Of a DNA stretch of 64,000 bases, positions 44,107 to 54,600 are shown piece by piece; within the stretch, counting starts at the first letter, position 1; every line of letters begins with the position of its first letter. This DNA comes from Candidatus Gemmiger faecavium (GTDB lineage Bacteria > Bacillota > Clostridia > Oscillospirales > Ruminococcaceae), in the NCBI GenBank assembly GCA_019114415.1, contig DXFO01000003.1:29258-93257 (forward strand). Reading direction: 5' to 3'. Under the pieces are notes generated by a model. It saw only the letters and a list, made by a program, of their open reading frames with translations, was not told the DNA's origin and ran no database searches. Position numbers and translations under genes: made by a program.

Positions 44107-44949
44107 ATGTCGACGGAAAACAAAAGTCTGGCAAGTGAGCGCGAAAACGCGCTGCTTCACGGCGGTCTGCGCGGCCGCATGGCCGGGGCGTTCTGCACGC
44201 TGCAAAGTTCCGTCGACGCATTGCAGCGCTACCTGGCAAACAGCGCCACCCCGGATGTCTACGACACCGCCCGGGCCATGTTGGAGGAAATGACCGACCG
44301 CATCGCCGCCCTGGAACGCCTTTCCGGCAATGCCGCGGAGCTTGCCTGCGGTGTGCTGACCCGCGGTGCGGAGGAGCTTTCCCCCCTGGAACTGACCGGC
44401 TACCTGGACGAGACGGCGGCCTGCGTTAACGAAGAACTGGCCATCCGCGGATTTGCAACCCGGCTGATCGTTGAGAAAAACGCTGAGCCGCTCTGGGTGC
44501 TGGCGACGACGGGCCTGGTAGACGGCATTGTCGTCAATCTGCTGTCCAATCTGCTCCAGGCACAGCCCGGAAGCAAAATGTATCTGACTCCTGGTCCCGA
44601 ACGGACTTTGCTGTACCGGGATGAAGGCCCCGGTCTGCAAAAAGAAACGGCGGTGGCCTTGCTGGAACAGGGAAAAGCGCCGCTCCGTCTGCGGGACAAC
44701 GGCTCCATTGGCTTGCTGCTGGTGCGGGAGTATGCCCAGGCAATGGGCTGGACGGTCCGTGTGGAGCCGGGGGAGGGCCTTTGCATCCGGTTTGCGTTCC
44801 CGGATTTTGAGATGCCTGCTGCCCGGCGGGCACTCTGGGATGCGGCAGCGGAAAACCGCACGCGGACGGGCTTGCTTGCTTCCCGGCTGAACCGGGAACT
44901 GGACGGGGTGTTCGGCGTTTGTGCGGGGAAGGCCCCGGAACAGGAGTGA
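44107..44949 (+). CDS. Orphan cytoplasmic histidine-kinase-like ATPase
   Basis: A 280-residue soluble protein with no membrane helix. Residues about 15-75 look like a dimerisation helix pair (LLHGGLRGRMAGAFCTLQSSVDALQRYL). About 140-235 form a HATPase_c domain with N-box DGIVVNLLSNLLQ, G1 box YRDEGPGLQ and G2-like NGSIGLLLVREYAQAMG. The ATP-binding motifs are recognisable but the phospho-acceptor His is uncertain. AAAGGAG precedes the ATG. Placement directly after a Spo0A-like regulator suggests partnership. Confidence 0.72.
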   Translation: MSTENKSLASERENALLHGGLRGRMAGAFCTLQSSVDALQRYLANSATPDVYDTARAMLEEMTDRIAALERLSGNAAELACGVLTRGAEELSPLELTGYLDETAACVNEELAIRGFATRLIVEKNAEPLWVLATTGLVDGIVVNLLSNLLQAQPGSKMYLTPGPERTLLYRDEGPGLQKETAVALLEQGKAPLRLRDNGSIGLLLVREYAQAMGWTVRVEPGEGLCIRFAFPDFEMPAARRALWDAAAENRTRTGLLASRLNRELDGVFGVCAGKAPEQE

Positions 44950-45294
44950 CCTTCCCCGCAAGTACCCTAACAGAACAAACGAAAACAGTGCACGGACCGG
45001 GAGTCCGGCGCCGCACGACCTTGGAGCTGTCGGCGCTGCCTTTCCGGCCCGTGTACTTTTGTGTTTTGTCTGCGGCGCGTCAAAGAAGGCTTTTTTTACC
45101 CGGTAAAGGCGGCACCGGCCATGCCCGCGGGATTTTTCAGGACAAACGGCGCAAAAAAGTATGTGAACGCGGTGAAAAGAGGGGGATGGGCGGACTTTTT
45201 TATCCACATTTGTTTACTTTGCGGACAAACTATTGTAAAATATCTCTGATATAATCCATTTGATCAGAATTTTACAGAAATGGTGGTATTGAAC
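44950..45294 (+). other. Intergenic region upstream of pyrH
   Basis: 345 bp without a gene. It contains a T-rich stretch at about 45090-45100 and an extended -10 element TGA-TATAAT at 45247-45255 that is the likely pyrH promoter; the -35 region is poor. I see no terminator with a good stem after the kinase-like gene. Confidence 0.5.
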
Positions 45295-46002
45295 ATGTCA
45301 GTCGTATACAAGCGTGTTCTGCTTAAAGTCAGCGGCGAAGCCCTTGCAGGGGAAAAAGGCGCCGGTTTTGATGAAAATGTCATTGCGTCGATCTGCTCCG
45401 GCATTGCCAAGGCCTATCATGCCGGCACGCAGATCGGCATCGTCGTGGGCGGCGGCAACTTCTGGCGCGGTCGTTCCAGCGGCAAGATGGATCGTATGGA
45501 TGCGGATAAGATCGGCATGCTCGCCACGGTCATGAACGCCCTGGCCCTCAAGGATGCCCTGCGCCAGGCCGGTGTTCCCGCCGTGGTCATGACCAGCGCC
45601 GTCATGCCCCAGGTGGCAGAGACCTTCACCAGCGATAAGGCCATCGCCGCGCTGGAGTCCGGCAAGGTCGTCGTGTTCGGCGGCGGCACCGGCAACCCCA
45701 TCTTCTCCACCGATACGGCTTCCGCACTGCGCGCGCTGGAGATCAGCGCCGACATCATGCTCAAGGCGACCATGGTGGACGGCGTCTATGACAAGGACCC
45801 CCACCGCTATCCCGATGCGGTGCGCTATGACACCCTGACCTTCACCCGCGTTCTGGATGAGCGTCTGGCCGTGATGGACTCCACCGCGGCGACCCTCTGC
45901 CGTGATAACGGTCTGCCCATCCTGGTGTTTGACCTGGCCGACCCCGAGAACATTGCCCGTGCCGTGGCAGGGGAGAGCGTCGGCACGCTGGTCAAGGAAT
46001 AA
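45295..46002 (+). CDS. pyrH: Uridylate kinase
   Basis: A 235-residue UMP kinase of the amino-acid-kinase fold. Motifs KRVLLKVSGEALAG, GIVVGGGNFWRG, and TDTASALRALEISADIMLKATMVDGVYDKDP are all present. The ATG at 45295 was preferred over one at 45280, which has no ribosome site. It begins the conserved block that runs to polC. Confidence 0.97.
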   Translation: MSVVYKRVLLKVSGEALAGEKGAGFDENVIASICSGIAKAYHAGTQIGIVVGGGNFWRGRSSGKMDRMDADKIGMLATVMNALALKDALRQAGVPAVVMTSAVMPQVAETFTSDKAIAALESGKVVVFGGGTGNPIFSTDTASALRALEISADIMLKATMVDGVYDKDPHRYPDAVRYDTLTFTRVLDERLAVMDSTAATLCRDNGLPILVFDLADPENIARAVAGESVGTLVKE

Positions 46003-46061
46003 GAATCCAAGGCGCTGCGACGCCTGCAATAATAAAAGAAACAGAGGTAAGGAGTAACGCT

Positions 46062-46616
46062 ATGAGCAGCACCACGAAGATTTACGAAGAGAAAATGAAC
46101 AACTGTGTGTCCCATCTTTCCCGTGAGCTGGGCGCCATTCGCGCCGGCCGCGCCAACCCCGCCGTGCTGGACAAGGTGGCTGTGGACTACTACGGTTCTC
46201 CCACACCGGTCAACCAGATCGCCGCGGTGGCAGTGGCCGAGGCCCGCATCCTGACCATCACTCCCTGGGACGGCAAGATGGTCAAGGCCATCTCCAAGGC
46301 CATCCAGACCAGCGACATCGGCATCAACCCCATTGATGACGGTCACACCATCCGTCTGGTTTTCCCGGCTCCCACCGAGGAGCGCCGCAAGCAGCTGGCC
46401 AAGGACGTGCAGAAGCTGGGCGAGGAAGCCAAGATCGCAGTCCGCAATGTCCGCCGCGACGCCATGGATAAGTTCAAGGCCATGAAGAAGGCCGGCGAAC
46501 TGACCGAGGACGACCAGAAGAATCTCGAGGAAGAGACTCAGAAGATGACCGATAAGTTCGTCAAGAAGATCGACTCCATCTGCGAGGACAAGAACAAGGA
46601 GATCATGGAAGTCTGA
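46062..46616 (+). CDS. frr: Ribosome recycling factor
   Basis: A 184-residue protein of standard length. The conserved LGAIRAGRANPAVLDKV, YYGSPTPVNQIA, and NVRRDAMDKFKAMKK segments are present. With EF-G it splits post-termination ribosomes. AAGGAG precedes the ATG, and it lies 59 bp after pyrH. Confidence 0.98.
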   Translation: MSSTTKIYEEKMNNCVSHLSRELGAIRAGRANPAVLDKVAVDYYGSPTPVNQIAAVAVAEARILTITPWDGKMVKAISKAIQTSDIGINPIDDGHTIRLVFPAPTEERRKQLAKDVQKLGEEAKIAVRNVRRDAMDKFKAMKKAGELTEDDQKNLEEETQKMTDKFVKKIDSICEDKNKEIMEV

Positions 46617-46879
46617 TCTCAGGCTCTTTGACGCCGGTCCGCTGCACAACGTGCGCGGGAAAGTGAAGGATGCCGGATGCTGTCCCTGCCTGCCCTGAGG
46701 CGGAAAGGACAGCACAGCATCCAGTACGGGATCTGCCGTTTCCGGGCAGATGCCCGTTCCTTTCCCGGGTGCTTGCCGTGTTGCGGCCGGCGGTTGCCAT
46801 ATCTGGCAAGAACGCGCCCCCGGGCGCATAAGGTATCTGTGAGGGCGGCCCATGCCGCCCGCGAAAGGAATTCCTGCTT
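46617..46879 (+). other. frr-cdsA spacer with a long hairpin; uppS absent
   Basis: In most Firmicutes uppS lies here. This 263-bp spacer has no uppS-like frame on either strand. It contains a 14-bp stem with an internal loop (46668-46685 with 46707-46722, enclosing about 21 nt) without a T-run. AGGAATT-type sequence precedes the cdsA start. Confidence 0.6.
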
Positions 46880-47743
46880 ATGAAAACCCGTATCCTGACC
46901 GCTGCGGTCGGCCTTGTGATTCTGGCCATCGTGCTGCTGTTCTTCAACACGGTCCTGTTCGATCTGGTTCTGTCGGCGGTCTGCCTGATCGGTATCCATG
47001 AAGTGTTCGCGGCCATGGGCTTCGGTAAAAAACAGTGGTATCTGTATGCCGTTGCCATTCCGTACACGCTGCTTGTCATGCTCTCCAACAGCGAGCCCTT
47101 CCGCGCGCTCATCCTGCCCGCCAGCTTCCTGCTTTTGCTGGTGCTCAACTGCTGCCTGATCGCGCATACCAAAACGCTGGACTTCGGCAAGCTCTGCGGT
47201 TATCTGTATTTCAGCGCAGTCATCGTCATGTGCTTCTACTCGCTGATCTACCTCAAGCGCTGCCTGCCCATCGAGACCTATTACTATGATGCGGTCTATT
47301 TTATCCTGCTCACCCTCTGCTTTGCCTGGGGCGGGGACAGCGCGGCATATTTTGCCGGGCGTTTCCTCGGCAAGCATAAGCTGGCGCCGGTGGTCAGCCC
47401 CCACAAGACGGTGGAAGGCGCCATTGGCGGCGTCATCGGCAGTGTTCTGCTGGGCGTTCTGGCAACGGCCATTTACAGCAGCATTTCGGGCCGCTTTGTG
47501 TTCCTGACCGTTGAAGTCACGGTCCGCCATTACCTGCTCGTCGCTCTGATGGGCGTTGTGGCGTCGGTGCTGGGCATTCTGGGCGACCTGTTTGCCTCGG
47601 CTGTCAAACGCCAGGTGGGCATTAAGGATTACGGGACCATATTCCCCGGCCATGGCGGCATTCTTGACCGGTTCGACAGCGTCATGTTCGTCGCACCTTT
47701 TGTGGCCATTGCCGTGCGGTATTTCTTTTATTTCGTGCGCTGA
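46880..47743 (+). CDS. cdsA: Phosphatidate cytidylyltransferase
   Basis: A 287-residue polytopic membrane enzyme making CDP-diacylglycerol. The C-terminal CDP-DAG synthase signature is complete: SAVKRQVGIKDYGTIFPGHGGILDRFDS. About eight hydrophobic segments precede it. CGAAAGGAATTC lies before the ATG. Confidence 0.97.
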   Translation: MKTRILTAAVGLVILAIVLLFFNTVLFDLVLSAVCLIGIHEVFAAMGFGKKQWYLYAVAIPYTLLVMLSNSEPFRALILPASFLLLLVLNCCLIAHTKTLDFGKLCGYLYFSAVIVMCFYSLIYLKRCLPIETYYYDAVYFILLTLCFAWGGDSAAYFAGRFLGKHKLAPVVSPHKTVEGAIGGVIGSVLLGVLATAIYSSISGRFVFLTVEVTVRHYLLVALMGVVASVLGILGDLFASAVKRQVGIKDYGTIFPGHGGILDRFDSVMFVAPFVAIAVRYFFYFVR

Positions 47744-47777
47744 TTTTTCCTTTTCAGGATAAGTGAGGGATTGTACC

Positions 47778-48941
47778 ATGCAACAAAACCCGACAAAAAC
47801 GATCACGCTGCTGGGCTCCACCGGTTCCATCGGTACCCAGAGCCTGGATGTGGCCCGGATGCACGGATACCGGGTGTTTGGTCTGGCTGCAAATTCCCGG
47901 GTGGAACTTCTTGCCCGCCAGATCGAGGAATTCCACCCCGCCTATGTGGCGGTAGTCGACCCTAACGCCTATGAACGTCTGGACGCCATGCTGGCCGGTC
48001 AGCCCGATGCGCCCAAGCTGCTCAAAGGCCCGGAAGGCCTGCGTCAGCTTGCGGCCATGGACGGCCCCGATGTGGTCCTCAATGCCGTTGTGGGCATTGC
48101 GGGCCTTGCCGCGTCCCTGGCTGCCATCGAGAGCGGCCATGACCTTGCTCTGGCCAACAAAGAGAGCCTGGTCACCGGCGGCCACCTGGTCACCGATGCG
48201 GTGCGCCGGGCAGGGGTCAAGCTGCTGCCGGTGGACAGCGAACACTCCGCTATTTTCCAGTGCCTGCAGGATGCCCACTCGGCCAAGCGGCTGGAAAAGA
48301 TCTTGCTCACGGCGTCGGGCGGTCCCTTCTATGGCATGACCACCGAACAGCTGCGGGGCAAGACCAAGGCAGACGCTCTCAAACATCCCAACTGGGATAT
48401 GGGCGCCAAGATCACCATCGACTCGGCGTCCTTGATGAACAAGGGCCTGGAACTGATCGAAGCCGTCTGGCTGTTTGGTTTGCCTGAGGATAAGATCCAG
48501 ATCGTTGTCCAGCGGGAGAGCATCATCCATTCCGCGGTACAGTTCGACGATCATTCGGTCATTGCTCAGATGGGCGTGCCGGATATGCGCATTCCCATCC
48601 AGTATGCGCTGACCTGGCCCGACCGTCTGCCCAGCCCGGTGCCGGAACTGGATTTCGCGGCGCTGACCTCCCTGAGCTTCGGCACGGCGGACGAGGAGAC
48701 CTTCCGCTGCCTGGCCGCCTGCAAAAAGGCCATCCGCAAAGGGGGATTGGGCCCCTGCGCCGCCAACGGCGCCAACGAGGAAGCCGTCCGCCTGTTTTTG
48801 GAGGATAAGATTGGCTTTTTGGACATCGGCCGCTTGGTGGAAGGCGTTGTGGACAGTGACAGCTTTGGCGGTGACTACACGCTGGCTGATGTGTATGAAT
48901 GCGACAAGATGGCCCGCAGCTATGTGCTGAGCCATATCTGA
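47778..48941 (+). CDS. dxr: 1-deoxy-D-xylulose 5-phosphate reductoisomerase
   Basis: A 387-residue enzyme, second step of the MEP isoprenoid pathway. The NADPH motif is GSTGSIGTQSLDV; LANKESLVTGG, PVDSEHSAIFQCL, and HPNWDMGAKITIDSASLMNKGLE are the catalytic regions. The ATG at 47778 follows GAGGG by eight bases; an in-frame GTG at 47763 has no site. ispG, another MEP gene, lies two genes downstream. Confidence 0.98.
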   Translation: MQQNPTKTITLLGSTGSIGTQSLDVARMHGYRVFGLAANSRVELLARQIEEFHPAYVAVVDPNAYERLDAMLAGQPDAPKLLKGPEGLRQLAAMDGPDVVLNAVVGIAGLAASLAAIESGHDLALANKESLVTGGHLVTDAVRRAGVKLLPVDSEHSAIFQCLQDAHSAKRLEKILLTASGGPFYGMTTEQLRGKTKADALKHPNWDMGAKITIDSASLMNKGLELIEAVWLFGLPEDKIQIVVQRESIIHSAVQFDDHSVIAQMGVPDMRIPIQYALTWPDRLPSPVPELDFAALTSLSFGTADEETFRCLAACKKAIRKGGLGPCAANGANEEAVRLFLEDKIGFLDIGRLVEGVVDSDSFGGDYTLADVYECDKMARSYVLSHI

Positions 48942-48997
48942 AACGATTCTGAGGATTCTGTGTCCGCGTAAGCAGCGCGGAGATCAAGAGGTGCTTA

Positions 48998-50086
48998 ATG
49001 ACGACTGTGCTTACCCTGGTCGTATCGGTTCTGGTGTTTGGTATTGTGGTACTCGTGCATGAGTGGGGACATTTCATGGCAGCCCGGCGCAGCGGTGTTC
49101 ACGTCGAGGAATTCGCCATCGGTTTTGGCCCTGCTCTCTGGCAGAAAACCAAGAACGGCACGGTGTACAGTGTGCGGCTGTTCCCGTTGGGCGGCTATAA
49201 CGCCATGTCAGGCTATTCGGAGGACTCCGACGCCGAGACCCAGACGCCCGTCAAGCCGCCCAAAGGAGCACCGCTGCTGCCTGCCACGGTGGACGGCAAG
49301 ACCTACCCGGAAGCAACCGCGGGTCAGCGCTTCTTCATTATTGCCAGCGGAGCTCTGATGAACTTTGTGCTGGGCTTTGTGCTGCTGATCGCCCTGGTCT
49401 GTACGCAGGATGCCATCACCAGCAAGATCATTTATGATTTCACCGACGGCGCCCTCTGTGCCCAGACCGGCCTGCAGGCCGAGGATGAGATCCTCTCGGT
49501 CAACGGGCATTACTGCTTTACCGCCAACGATATCATCTATGAGCTCCAGCGCGCCGAAAACTACACCGCCGATTTTACCGTTCTGCGGAACGGTGAGGTC
49601 GTGCATCTGGAGGATGTGCAGTTCAGCACCACCACCGACGAGAACGGCAAGACCTCCATGGTGCTGGAATTCTCGGTCTACGGCATTGCCAAGACACCCA
49701 AGACGGTGGTGCGCGCGGCATTCAATAATTTCATGTATTATGCGCGGGTGATCCTGCGCAGCTTTGTGGATATGGCCATGGGCCGTGTCAGCCTGCATGA
49801 TATGTCGGGTCCGGTGGGCATCGTCAGCGCCATCGGGGAAGCAGTGCAGTATGGTCTGGCCGATGTGCTCAGCCTGGCTGCTCTCATTACCGTCAACCTG
49901 GGCATCTTCAACCTGCTGCCCATTCCGGGACTGGACGGCTGCAAACTGATCTTCATCGCCATCGAGGGCGTTACCGGCAAAGTTGTGCCGGAAAAGGTCC
50001 AGGCCGCCATCAACGGTGCCGGCATCATTCTGCTGCTCATGCTCATGCTGCTTGCCACATTCCAGGACATCACCCGTATTTTCTGA
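48998..50086 (+). CDS. rseP: RIP metalloprotease RseP (site-2 protease)
   Basis: A 362-residue intramembrane zinc protease. HEWGH at 21-25 in the first helix and the NLLPIPGLDG motif in the third helix supply the zinc ligands. One PDZ domain lies near 165-235 (AQTGLQAEDEILSVNG). It cleaves membrane-anchored anti-sigma factors and signal peptide remnants; the anti-sigma-like protein at 31863-33041 is a possible substrate by inference. GAGGTG precedes the ATG. Confidence 0.96.
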   Translation: MTTVLTLVVSVLVFGIVVLVHEWGHFMAARRSGVHVEEFAIGFGPALWQKTKNGTVYSVRLFPLGGYNAMSGYSEDSDAETQTPVKPPKGAPLLPATVDGKTYPEATAGQRFFIIASGALMNFVLGFVLLIALVCTQDAITSKIIYDFTDGALCAQTGLQAEDEILSVNGHYCFTANDIIYELQRAENYTADFTVLRNGEVVHLEDVQFSTTTDENGKTSMVLEFSVYGIAKTPKTVVRAAFNNFMYYARVILRSFVDMAMGRVSLHDMSGPVGIVSAIGEAVQYGLADVLSLAALITVNLGIFNLLPIPGLDGCKLIFIAIEGVTGKVVPEKVQAAINGAGIILLLMLMLLATFQDITRIF

Positions 50087-50105
50087 CCGGTGAAAGGAGA
50101 AAACG

Positions 50106-51164
50106 ATGCGGAAACTGAAAAAGGTCGTCAAGATCGGAAACATTGCCATCGGCGCCAGCAATCCCATCGCCGTACAGACCATGCTCAACGTCCCCGTCAA
50201 GGACATTGCAGGCAACGTGGCCCAGGCAAAGCGGGTGGCCGACGCCGGCTGCCAGATCGTCCGCGTGACGGTCCCTTCGCCGGAGGATGCGGCAGTGGTC
50301 GCAGCCATCAAGGAAGCGGTGGATATCCCCGTGGTGGCGGACATCCATTTCAACTATAAGGCGGCTCTGGCAGCGCTGGATGCCGGCGCGGACAAGATCC
50401 GCATCAACCCTGGCAACATCGGCGCGGATGAAAACGTCAAGGCAGTGGCGGATGCCTGCAACGCCAAAAACGTGCCCATTCGCATCGGCGTCAACGGCGG
50501 CAGCCTGGAAAAGCACATCCTGGCCAAGTACGGCGCTCCGGTGCCCGAAGCTATGGTGGAAAGCGCCATGTACCATATCCGCCTGCTGGAAAAGCACGAC
50601 TTCAATAACATTGTTGTCTCCATCAAGTCCTCCAACGTTCCCCGCATGATGGCGGCCTACCGTCTTTTGAGCGAGCAGTGCGACTATCCGCTGCACGTGG
50701 GCGTGACTGAGGCCGGCACCTCCCGTATGGGACTCATCAAATCGGGCATGGGCATCGGCGGCCTTTTGATGGAAGGCATCGGCGATACCCTGCGTGTCTC
50801 CCTGACCGACGAGCCGGAAGCAGAGGTCGTGGCCGGGTATGACATTCTGCGGGCGGCGGGCTTTGCGGTGGCAGGCCCTGAGATCATCAGCTGCCCTACC
50901 TGCGGCCGTACCCAGTACCCCATGACCGATATTGCCAAAAAGGTGGAAGCCCGCCTGCAGGCGGATCACTTCAAAAAGCCGCTGAAAATTGCCATTATGG
51001 GCTGCATCGTCAACGGCCCGGGCGAAGCCTCCGACGCTGACATCGGCATTGCCGGCGGCAAAGATGAGGCACTGCTCTTCATCCGCGGCGAGAAAGTCCG
51101 TATGCTCAAGGGCGATGCCGACGCCATCGTCAACCAGCTTGTGGAGGAGATCTATAAGCTGTAA
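50106..51164 (+). CDS. ispG: (E)-4-hydroxy-3-methylbut-2-enyl-diphosphate synthase
   Basis: A 352-residue Fe-S enzyme of the MEP pathway. The TIM-barrel start has VKIGNIAIGASNPIAVQTM. Cysteines in ISCPTCGRTQYPM and GCIVNGPGEASDADIGIAGG bind the 4Fe-4S cluster. AAAGGAG precedes the ATG, 19 bp after rseP. It uses reduced ferredoxin or flavodoxin. Confidence 0.97.
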   Translation: MRKLKKVVKIGNIAIGASNPIAVQTMLNVPVKDIAGNVAQAKRVADAGCQIVRVTVPSPEDAAVVAAIKEAVDIPVVADIHFNYKAALAALDAGADKIRINPGNIGADENVKAVADACNAKNVPIRIGVNGGSLEKHILAKYGAPVPEAMVESAMYHIRLLEKHDFNNIVVSIKSSNVPRMMAAYRLLSEQCDYPLHVGVTEAGTSRMGLIKSGMGIGGLLMEGIGDTLRVSLTDEPEAEVVAGYDILRAAGFAVAGPEIISCPTCGRTQYPMTDIAKKVEARLQADHFKKPLKIAIMGCIVNGPGEASDADIGIAGGKDEALLFIRGEKVRMLKGDADAIVNQLVEEIYKL

Positions 51165-51197
51165 CGCCCTGTACCCGACGCCGGAAAGGACCCAGTC

Positions 51198-51440
51198 ATG
51201 GAACTCTTTCAGATCCTGTTTGACCTGCTCATGGCCGTCAGCCCGCAGTTTGCCGCAGCGGTCCTGCTGCTGTCAACGCTGCTGTTCGGCTTTTGCAGCT
51301 ATGTCTTTTTTGCGGCGTCCAATCCGGCTGGCGGCATCGTCTTTCTCGTTATGGCGCTGGTGACCCTTTTCCTGCTGGTGCAGGGGATCCGCCAGCACCG
51401 TTTTGATCGCCGGAAAAAGGACGGGCGCAAAAAGCAGTAA
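51198..51440 (+). CDS. Small membrane protein, unknown
   Basis: An 80-residue protein with two hydrophobic helices (about 12-36 and 40-63) and a strongly basic C-terminal tail (HRFDRRKKDGRKKQ). GGAAAGGACC precedes the ATG. It lies between ispG and polC and is probably read with them. No family is recognised. Confidence 0.65.
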   Translation: MELFQILFDLLMAVSPQFAAAVLLLSTLLFGFCSYVFFAASNPAGGIVFLVMALVTLFLLVQGIRQHRFDRRKKDGRKKQ

Positions 51441-51614
51441 AGCTGGAGAGTCTTCACCGGGACAGGCTCACGACTTTCCGGGCCGAGGATCCGCAGCACA
51501 CATACATATCGCCAAATCCCTCCCTTTGCGTCTGGATGACGCCAGGGGAGGGCATGGCGTTTTTGGGACAAGCAACAAACCGGATGCACCAAATCCCCAG
51601 AAAAAGGAGACACC

Positions 51615-54600
51615 TTGAAACCCTTTGTCACACAGGTCTGGCCGCAGTTTACGGCCGATGCCCAATTCAACGCCTGTTTCGGGCAGGTACTGGTCGACCG
51701 GGTCGAACTGTACCGCACCGCCCGCAAGGTCATCATCTGCCTGCGCAGCTCGGAGCCGCTGGACGGCGCCATGTGCGGGCGGCTTTTTGCGTCTCTGGAA
51801 CCGGTGTTCGAGGGCTATGAGCTGACCCTCAGAAACTATTTCAATTACGGCAATATCACCCCGGAGGCCGCCCGCACCCTCATTGAGGAACTCAAAAGCG
51901 AAGGACTGCCGGTCAACGGCTTCCTGGATAAGTCGCCCATCAGCATCGAGCCGGACGGCATCACGGTGCATGTGGCGGCAGGCATGAACATTCTGGAAAG
52001 CATCGACTTTCCCCGCCGCCTTGCCGAGCGCATCCAGGAACGCACCGGCACTCTCCCCATCGTCCGCATGGTGGCCAGCGGCAAGACCGTCTCGGCGGAA
52101 GAATTTGAAAAGTACGTCCAGAACAAGACCCCGGCCGTCAAGTTCGAGGCCAAAAAGGACCTGCCGCCCATTCAGGTACAGGGGCTGGACCTCACCGACA
52201 AACCGGTTAAGGTGTTCCATGGCAAATACTTCAAGCCTGCCGACCTGCGCCCCCTCAACGACCTGGGCGACGGCGGCAAGATCACTGTCTGGGGCGACGT
52301 CTTTGCCTCCGAAGTCAAGGGCAACCGCCGCAAGATTTATTTCACCTCCATCACCGACTATACCGGCTCCGTCAGCGTCAAGATGCTGGGGGACGACGGC
52401 GAGGACATGAGCAAGTGGGAGTCCATCAAGCCGGGGACTACTTTCATCATCCGCGGCGATTACAGCTACGATAAATACGAGCATGACTATGTGCTCTATC
52501 CCTATGACATTCTGCAGGTGGAGCGCCGCCAGCGCCAGGATGAGGCCCCTGACGGGGAAAAGCGCGTCGAGCTGCACCTGCATACCAAGTCCAGCTCCAT
52601 GGACGGCTTCTGTGACCCCGGCAAGATCGTGCGCCTGGCCCACAGCATGGGCCACCGCGCCATTGCCATCACCGACCACGGCGTCTGCCAGGGCTACCCC
52701 GAGGCCATGCTGGCCACCGACGACATCCATAAAAAAGATCCGGACTTCAAGCTGATCTACGGCTGCGAGGCCTACTTTGTGGACGACATGATCCCTGCCG
52801 TCTACGGACCCGCCGACCAGCCGCTGACCGGCAGCTTTGTGGTGTTCGATACCGAGACCACCGGCCTCAATGCCAACACCGAAGCCCTGACTGAGATCGG
52901 CGCCGTCTACGTGGAAAACGGACGCATCACCGATAAGACCTTCTGCACCTTTGTCAATCCCGGCAAGCCCATCCCGGCCCGTGTGGTGGAGCTGACCGGC
53001 ATCAACGACTCCATGGTGGCTGACGCCCCCACACCGGAGGAGGCCATCCGCCAGTTCAAGGAATTCTGCGGCGAGTCCATCCTGGTGGCCCACAACGCCA
53101 ACGGCTTTGATATGCTGTTTATCCGCAAGGCAGGGGAGAAGGCAGGCATTCGCTTTGACAACACCTATCTGGATACCCTGCCCATGGCCCAGGCCTTGTT
53201 CCCGGGACTTCACAACTATAAGCTGGATACCATCAACAAGCACCTGGAGATCCCTCCCTTCAATCATCACCGCGCTGTGGACGACGCCATGGCTCTGGCT
53301 CGCATCTTTGAAAAGATGCTGGAGGACCTGGACGAGAAGGATATCCACAGCGTTGCCGCCGTCAACACCGGTCTTGGTGGCAACAAAGAGGTTCTGAAAA
53401 AGAAATACTACCACCTTATCATTCTGGTCAAAAACCAGATCGGCTTGAAAAACCTGTACCGCATCGTCAGTGCGGCACATACCCAGTATTTCTTCAAAAA
53501 GCCCCGTGTGCCCCGTAGCCTGCTCAATAAATACCGGGAAGGCCTGCTGCTCAGCTCTGCCTGTGAAGCGGGTGAGCTTTACAGAGCGGTAGTGGCCGGC
53601 AAAAGCCATGAGGAACTTCTCAAAATCGCCGACTACTACGATTTCCTGGAGGTTCAGCCTCTGGGCAATAACGAATTCATGGTCCGCAACGGCCAGGTGG
53701 ATTCCATTGAAAAGGTGATGGAGTTCAACCGCACTATCATCCAGCTGGGCGAGGAACTGCACAAACCCGTGGTAGCCACGGGCGACGTGCACTTCCAGGA
53801 ACCGGAGGACGCCATCTACCGTGCGGTTTTGCAGGCAGGCAACGGCTTCAAGGACGCCGACCATCAGGCGCCGCTGTACTACCGCACCACCCCCGATATG
53901 CTGGATGCCTTCGGTTACCTGCCCAAGGAAAAAGCCTACGAGATCGTGGTCAAAAACCCCAACAAGATCGCAGCCACCATCGACGGCAATCTCCGCGCCA
54001 TTCCCAAGGGGACTTATCCGCCTTCCATCGAGGGCGCCGAGGACCAGCTGCGTGAAGCTACCTGGAAACACGCTACCCGGGATTACGGCACACCCGTCCC
54101 CGAGATCATGCGCCTGCGCCTGAAAAAGGAACTGGATTCCATCTGCGGCCACGGTTACGCGGTTCTGTACGTCATTGCGGTCAAGCTGGTGGCCTTCTCC
54201 AACGCGGGCGGCTACCAGGTGGGCAGCCGTGGTTCCGTCGGTTCGTCGGCTGTTGCGCACTTCTCCGGCATTTCGGAAGTCAACAGTATGCCGCCCCATT
54301 ACCTCTGTCCCGAGTGCAAACACAGTGAATGGATCACCGACGGCAGTATTGCGGACGGCTTTGACCTGCCCGACAAGACCTGCCCGGTCTGCGGGCATCC
54401 CATGATCGTGGACGGCCACGACATCCCCTTCGAAACCTTCCTGGGCTTCTACGGCGACAAGGAGCCGGATATCGACCTGAACTTCTCGGGTGAATATCAG
54501 TCCAACGTCCACCGCTATACCGAGGAACTGTTCGGCAAGGAAAACGTCTTTAAGGCGGGTACCGTTTCCGGTCTGCAGGACAAGACCGCTTACGGCTATG

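Noticed and set aside
46677..46883. Possible uppS remnant or small gene in the frr-cdsA spacer
   Set aside because: The 68-codon frame has no UppS motif, no ribosome site and odd composition.
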